From Syntrophaceae bacterium UBA4059 (GTDB taxonomy: Bacteria > Desulfobacterota > Syntrophia > Syntrophales > Smithellaceae), in contig DFZJ01000118.1 of the NCBI GenBank assembly GCA_002382045.1, forward strand, positions 1 to 17,462: a DNA stretch of 17,462 nucleotides. The letters are read 5' to 3'. The position numbers were made by a program, and so were the translations under genes. Positions 14,317 to 17,462 of this stretch are shown in pieces (the stretch's first letter is position 1; the number at the start of each line of letters is the position of its first letter). The notes below the pieces were generated by a model. The model saw only the letters and a list, made by a program, of their open reading frames with translations. It ran no database searches and was not told the DNA's origin.

Positions 14317-15003
14317 TCAGGCCAGTCTTCTTACTCCTTCGGCTAATTCGTTGAGCCCCTGTTGATTGAGAATGGAAATCGAGCGTGCATCCGCTTTAAT
14401 CAACTTTTCATCCGTCATGCGCTTCAGGATGCGGGAAAGCGTTTCGGGGATGGTGCCCAGCAATCCGGCCATTTGATTTCTGGAAGCTTCCAGCTCAATG
14501 ACCGGCGATGGTCCATTGCGTTCATGGAGATAAAGAAGATAGGCCGCCAGTCGTCCCGGCACTTCTTTGAGCGATAGATTTTCGACCAGCGTGGTGAGCT
14601 TACGCAGGCGCTGAGACAAAAGTGCCAACATCGACAGTGCAAGAGAAGGTTGCAGACTGATCAGTTCCAGAAACTTCTGTCTCGGGAAGAACAGGACCAT
14701 GGTTTCGGCAAGCGCCTGGGCGGACGCCGGATAATGCCGTCCGGCAAAGACAGCCGCTTCCGCGAAGGGTTCGGGCGCCTCCAGAATGTGAAAAATTTGT
14801 TCTTTGCCCTCCGGCGAGAGTTTGAAAACTTTTACTTTGCCGGATAGAATAATATAAAAGCCGATGCCCTCGTCGCCTTCCGCAAAAAAGGTTTGTCCCC
14901 GGGAATAATATTTTCGCACGGCGATGGCTCCCAGTGCGGTGCATTGCTGTGGCGACAGGCCTTCAAATAAAGGAATTCCGGCTATGATTGATGTGATGTC
15001 CAT
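14317..15003 (-). CDS. hcpR: Crp/Fnr-family regulator, HcpR-like
   Basis: A 228-residue regulator: cyclic-nucleotide-binding-type beta barrel at residues about 10-120 (FFAEGDEGIGFYIILSGKVKVF), a dimerisation helix at about 120-145, and a Crp-type helix-turn-helix at 174-196 (SRNQMAGLLGTIPETLSRIL). The recognition helix carries E187, S190 and R191, the E..SR arrangement of Fnr-like proteins that read TTGA half-sites, rather than the R-E..R of CRP. There is no N-terminal cysteine cluster, so it is not an Fe-S Fnr. It is divergent from hcp and a perfect TTGAC-N4-GTCAA site lies between them, as known for HcpR of sulfate reducers, which activates hcp under nitrosative stress. RBS AAGGAT precedes the ATG at 15003. 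Confidence 0.85.
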   Translation of the reverse strand: MDITSIIAGIPLFEGLSPQQCTALGAIAVRKYYSRGQTFFAEGDEGIGFYIILSGKVKVFKLSPEGKEQIFHILEAPEPFAEAAVFAGRHYPASAQALAETMVLFFPRQKFLELISLQPSLALSMLALLSQRLRKLTTLVENLSLKEVPGRLAAYLLYLHERNGPSPVIELEASRNQMAGLLGTIPETLSRILKRMTDEKLIKADARSISILNQQGLNELAEGVRRLA

Positions 15004-15017
15004 CGTTAATCCTTTCG

Positions 15018-15031
15018 GTGAAAAATATCAC
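15018..15031. promoter_or_regulatory. GTGA-N6-TCAC inverted repeat before the HcpR-like gene
   Basis: GTGA (15018-15021) and TCAC (15028-15031) are spaced like a CRP operator, 14 bp upstream of the regulator's start codon. The regulator's own recognition helix fits TTGA sites better, so binding by another Crp-family protein, or chance, must be considered. Confidence 0.3.
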
Positions 15032-15037
15032 TGATGT

Positions 15038-15051
15038 TTGACTTAAGTCAA
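15038..15051. promoter_or_regulatory. Predicted HcpR operator
   Basis: TTGACTTAAGTCAA is a perfect 14-bp palindrome that fits the TTGAC-N4-GTCAA form described for HcpR sites. Its centre (15044.5) lies 41.5 bp before the predicted hcp transcription start (about 15086), the classic position of an activator that overlaps the -35 region. It is also 35-48 bp upstream of the regulator's start codon, so autoregulation is possible. Confidence 0.8.
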
Positions 15052-15073
15052 GGTGCAACTGTTTCTTTTCGAT

Positions 15074-15079
15074 TATATT
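15074..15079 (+). promoter_or_regulatory. Predicted -10 element of the hcp promoter
   Basis: TATATT matches the -10 consensus in five of six positions. No good -35 hexamer is present; the HcpR palindrome occupies that region, as expected of an activator-dependent promoter. The start of transcription near 15086 would leave a 45-nt leader before hcp. Confidence 0.6.
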
Positions 15080-15130
15080 GCCTCCAAAATGAAGCTGCAA
15101 AAAAAACTAAAAGATAAAAGGAGACAGTCT

Positions 15131-16774
15131 ATGGAAAATTCAGCAATGTTTTGTTACCAGTGCGAACAGACGGCAAAGGGTGAGGGGTGTAATAAGTCAG
15201 GGGTGTGCGGCAAGGACCCGGAAGTTGCCGCCCTTCAGGATGTTCTGGTTTACGCGCTTAAAGGATTGTCGGCGGTGGCGGTGGATGCCCGCAAAGCGGG
15301 AATCGTCGATCATGCGGTTGATGTGTTTACGGTTAAGGCTCTTTTTTCAACCCTGACCAATGTCGATTTTGACCAGGCGCGGTTTGTCGAGTTGATCGGC
15401 CAATGCACAAGCCTGCGGGATGCCCTCAAAGACAAAGCTCAAAAAGCAGGGGCCAACGTGGATGAAAAACCTGCCGCTGTAACATACAAGGCGGAAACAA
15501 CCGTTCCCGGATTGGTCGGACAGGCCAAAGTCGCGTCTCTCAAAGCGGACACAACGGCTAATCCTGATATTCAGTCCCTTCAACATATCCTGCTTTTCGG
15601 CGTCAAGGGCGTGGCCGCCTACGCGGATCACGCCCAGATTCTGGGGCAGGAAGACGAAAAGATTTATGCTTTTATTCAGGAAGCGCTGGCAGCGATTCTG
15701 CGCGAAGAACTGGATTTGAATGGATGGGTCGGCCTGGTCCTCAAATGCGGTGAAATCAACCTGCGCACTATGGAACTGCTGGATGCGGGCAATACCGGCG
15801 CCTTTGGTCATCCCGTTCCCACGTCCGTGCCGCTTTACGCTAAAAAAGGCAAGGCCATCCTCATTTCCGGCCATGATCTGAAGGACTTAGCCGCGCTGCT
15901 GCAACAAACAGAAGGCAAGGGAATCAATATCTACACGCACGGCGAAATGCTTCCGGCGCATGGGTATCCTGAATTGAAGAAGTATCCCCACTTCTACGGT
16001 CATTATGGAACCGCCTGGCAGAATCAGGCAAAAGAGTTTGCCGAATTTCCCGGCGCGATTCTGATGACGACCAATTGTATTCAGAGACCCCGCGATTCTT
16101 ATGCAGCGAATATTTTCACCTGTGGTCTGGTCGGTTGGCCGGGTGTTGCCCATATTGCTGACGGCAACTTCGAACCAGTCATTAAAAAAGCGCTCGAACT
16201 GCCGGGATTTGCCGCGGACACGGAAGGCAAATCAGTCATGGTGGGCTTTGCCCGCAATGCGGTTCTGGGCGTAGCCGACAAAATCATCGAAGCGGTCAAA
16301 GGCAAAGCCATTCGCCACTTCTTTCTGGTGGCTGGCTGTGACGGCGCCAAACCCGGCCGGAATTACTATACGGAGTTTGTCGAAAAAGCGCCCAAGGACA
16401 CAGTAGTTCTGACACTGGCTTGCGGCAAGTTCCGTTTCTTCGACCAGTATCTGGGCGACATCGGCGGTATCCCGCGCCTGCTGGATGTCGGCCAGTGCAA
16501 CGACGCGTATTCGGCTATTCAGATTGCCGTTGCGTTATCCAAGGCATTTAATTGCGGTGTCAATGACCTGCCTCTGTCCATGATTCTGTCCTGGTATGAG
16601 CAGAAGGCCGTGGCAATCTTATTGACGCTGCTTTACCTTGGCATCAAGGACATTCGCCTCGGGCCGTCTCTGCCCGCGTTCATCACGCCCAATGTGTTAA
16701 ACGTACTGGTGGAGAACTTCGCCATCAAACCCATCACCACACCGGATGAGGATTTGAAAACTATTCTGGGTTAG
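15131..16774 (+). CDS. hcp: Hydroxylamine reductase / hybrid cluster protein (class I)
   Basis: A 547-residue cytosolic Fe-S protein. The N-terminal cubane ligands C8-x2-C11-x8-C20-x5-C26 define the class I (anaerobe) form. All hybrid-cluster ligands are recognisable: H248, E272, C316, C403 (persulfide Cys in GCDGAKPG), C431, C456, E490 and K492 (WYEQK). Hcp reduces hydroxylamine in vitro; in vivo it is best known for protection against nitric oxide. The ATG at 15131 has AAGGAG 7-8 nt upstream. Frames reaching back to 15053 lie before the predicted transcription start and are rejected. It is a single-gene unit controlled by the divergent HcpR-like regulator; no Hcr reductase or ferredoxin gene follows, so its electron donor is encoded elsewhere. 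Confidence 0.97.
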   Translation: MENSAMFCYQCEQTAKGEGCNKSGVCGKDPEVAALQDVLVYALKGLSAVAVDARKAGIVDHAVDVFTVKALFSTLTNVDFDQARFVELIGQCTSLRDALKDKAQKAGANVDEKPAAVTYKAETTVPGLVGQAKVASLKADTTANPDIQSLQHILLFGVKGVAAYADHAQILGQEDEKIYAFIQEALAAILREELDLNGWVGLVLKCGEINLRTMELLDAGNTGAFGHPVPTSVPLYAKKGKAILISGHDLKDLAALLQQTEGKGINIYTHGEMLPAHGYPELKKYPHFYGHYGTAWQNQAKEFAEFPGAILMTTNCIQRPRDSYAANIFTCGLVGWPGVAHIADGNFEPVIKKALELPGFAADTEGKSVMVGFARNAVLGVADKIIEAVKGKAIRHFFLVAGCDGAKPGRNYYTEFVEKAPKDTVVLTLACGKFRFFDQYLGDIGGIPRLLDVGQCNDAYSAIQIAVALSKAFNCGVNDLPLSMILSWYEQKAVAILLTLLYLGIKDIRLGPSLPAFITPNVLNVLVENFAIKPITTPDEDLKTILG

Positions 16775-16823
16775 AATTACGGTTGTCATCCCGGGCATGG
16801 AGACTGCGTCCCAATTCTCCTTT

Positions 16824-16860
16824 GTCATTGCGAGCCGATTCTCAATCGGCGTGGCAATCT
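16824..16860. repeat. Dispersed 'gtcattgcgag' repeat, copy 2
   Basis: GTCATTGCGAG at the left and GTGGCAATCT at the right match copy 1 (14211-14267) in the same orientation. The centre forms a 7-bp hairpin, GCCGATT/AATCGGC with a CTC loop, nested inside TTGC/GCAA. The sequence just upstream (16785-16823, TGTCATCCCGGGCATGG onward) looks like a second, related repeat unit. It lies between hcp and its terminator. Confidence 0.8.
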
Positions 16861-16884
16861 AAAATCATGATGCTGTTTCACTTA

Positions 16885-16924
16885 AAAAGGCTGCTCTCCT
16901 GAAGGAAAGGGAGGGCAGCCTTTT
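16885..16924. terminator. Rho-independent terminator after hcp (works in both directions)
   Basis: A 16-bp stem (16885-16900 with 16909-16924, two G-U pairs, AAAAGGCTGC against GGCAGCCTTTT) has an 8-nt loop. Four T on the plus strand and five T on the minus strand border the stem, so it can end transcription from either side. It is 110 bp after the hcp stop codon. Confidence 0.8.
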
Positions 16925-16927
16925 GCT

Positions 16928-16949
16928 ATCGATTGTCTTGTCAATCGAT
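16928..16949. promoter_or_regulatory. 8-bp inverted repeat upstream of the small secreted protein gene
   Basis: ATCGATTG (16928-16935) and CAATCGAT (16942-16949) form a perfect inverted repeat with a 6-nt centre, about 30 bp before the -35 hexamer of the next gene. It may be an operator. Confidence 0.4.
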
Positions 16950-16978
16950 CTGTTGCCAATCAATCTTCTGTTACTGTC

Positions 16979-17006
16979 TTGACAATGCCACGAATCATGT
17001 TAAAAT
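16979..17006 (+). promoter_or_regulatory. Strong predicted sigma70 promoter directly before the last gene
   Basis: A perfect TTGACA (16979-16984) and TAAAAT (17001-17006) are 16 bp apart. The expected start of transcription, near 17013, falls on or next to the ATG at 17014. Confidence 0.65.
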
Positions 17007-17013
17007 TAACCCC

Positions 17014-17340
17014 ATGAAAACCATTCTTTCCATCATCCTGATTTTGTTGCCGGCAATTGCTTTTGCCTGGGATAATCCCAACAAAAGCGCGGCTCCACAG
17101 ATCACTGTGGCCGCAGATAAGCCGTCAACCCTGAAACTGGAAAACCGCCGTGTAAAATCCATTGACGGCAATACTTTTACATATGATACCGGCAGAAAGG
17201 TTCTCACAATAAAGGCTGATTCCAGCAAATCACGCATCTTTTTACAAGAAGTCCAAAATGGTCGAACGTCTGCCCATGCCGGCGTCAATCTTATTCCCCA
17301 GCGGCAAAGTCCCTTCAATACTGAATATAAAGCCCGATAA
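17014..17340 (+). CDS. Small secreted protein of unknown function
   Basis: A 108-residue protein with a clear signal peptide: M-K, a hydrophobic core TILSIILILLPAIAFA, and a probable cleavage after AFA at about residue 18. The mature part (about 90 aa) is polar and basic, begins WDNPNKSAAPQ, contains KLENRRVKSIDGNTFTYDTG and KVLTIKADSSKSR, and has no cysteines; it looks like a small beta-rich periplasmic protein. I do not recognise a family. The ATG at 17014 is chosen because the signal peptide begins there and a good promoter ends just before it. There is no Shine-Dalgarno sequence, so the mRNA may be leaderless. A frame back to 16933 would put cysteine-rich, promoter-overlapping sequence in front of the signal peptide and is unlikely. 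Confidence 0.65.
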   Translation: MKTILSIILILLPAIAFAWDNPNKSAAPQITVAADKPSTLKLENRRVKSIDGNTFTYDTGRKVLTIKADSSKSRIFLQEVQNGRTSAHAGVNLIPQRQSPFNTEYKAR

Positions 17341-17363
17341 ATCATAGTAGAAAATGGTAGAAA

Positions 17364-17432
17364 ATGGGGTCAGGTCTTGAAATATAAGTATTTTGAAAAG
17401 CATGAAAGTGATTTTTCAAGACTTGACCCCAT
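17364..17432. repeat. 19-bp near-perfect inverted repeat (REP/IS200-like end type)
   Basis: The arm 17364-17382 (ATGGGGTCAGGTCTTGAAA) pairs with 17414-17432 with a single mismatch, around a 31-nt AT-rich loop. Sequences with 'ggggtcaggtcttga' are often found next to REP-associated tyrosine (IS200-like) transposase genes in related bacteria; this is from memory, not a search. No transposase is visible before the window ends, but one could lie just beyond 17462. The T-poor flanks make a terminator less likely. Confidence 0.75.
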
Positions 17433-17462
17433 ATTTTCAAATCTTTCGACGGCCTTTGCGGC

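Noticed and set aside
15053..15130. N-terminal extension of Hcp by 26 residues
   Set aside because: It begins before the predicted transcription start and lies in the promoter; Hcp proteins begin just before the first Cys motif, and AAGGAG precedes the ATG at 15131.

Overview
The window looks like chromosomal DNA of a strictly anaerobic, Gram-negative bacterium, most likely a Desulfobacterota (deltaproteobacterial) lineage of the Syntrophus/Smithella type. This is inferred from content: two different [FeFe] hydrogenases, a class I hybrid cluster protein with an HcpR-like regulator, an MCP style common in that group, and dispersed repeats of a kind often seen there. No 16S rRNA or other definitive taxonomic marker is present.

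Left part (1-2900): the 5' end of a GntR-family regulator runs off the left edge. Divergent from it is a translation/housekeeping operon: prmA, rsmE and an RDD-family membrane protein, with a good sigma70-type promoter in front. A tRNA-Phe(GAA) with its own promoter and terminator follows. Positions 2900-4020 are a decayed zone: a tRNA-Phe-like remnant, an 18-bp perfect palindrome, a short hydrophobic ORF, a histidine kinase reduced to its ATPase domain, and a heptamer tandem repeat.

Centre (4024-10664, minus strand): a tightly coupled four-gene hydrogenase operon, read from right to left. It begins with a 1144-residue fusion that joins a cysteine-less ferredoxin-like domain, a GltD/NfnB-like FAD-NAD(P)H oxidoreductase, a complete [FeFe] hydrogenase core and a C-terminal thioredoxin-like [2Fe-2S] domain. 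Then come a free thioredoxin-like [2Fe-2S] ferredoxin, a sensory group C [FeFe] hydrogenase with a PAS domain (Ser in place of the proton-relay Cys), and a SpoIIE/PP2C-type phosphatase. Gaps are 1 bp, then 4-bp ATGA and GTGA overlaps. The layout suggests a NAD(P)H-linked H2 enzyme encoded together with an H2/redox sensing and phosphatase signalling branch. A chemoreceptor with almost no periplasmic domain is transcribed divergently from it. This operon is the most interesting system in the window.

Right part (12239-17462): a minus-strand pair of a SAM methyltransferase and a Nudix hydrolase with an extra helical domain (ATGA overlap); an HcpR-like Crp/Fnr regulator divergent from hcp, with a perfect TTGAC-N4-GTCAA operator placed at about -41.5 of the predicted hcp promoter; two copies of a 'gtcattgcgag' dispersed repeat; a bidirectional-looking terminator; a small secreted protein with a strong promoter but almost no leader; and, at the right edge, a 19-bp inverted repeat of the type found around REP-associated/IS200-like elements.
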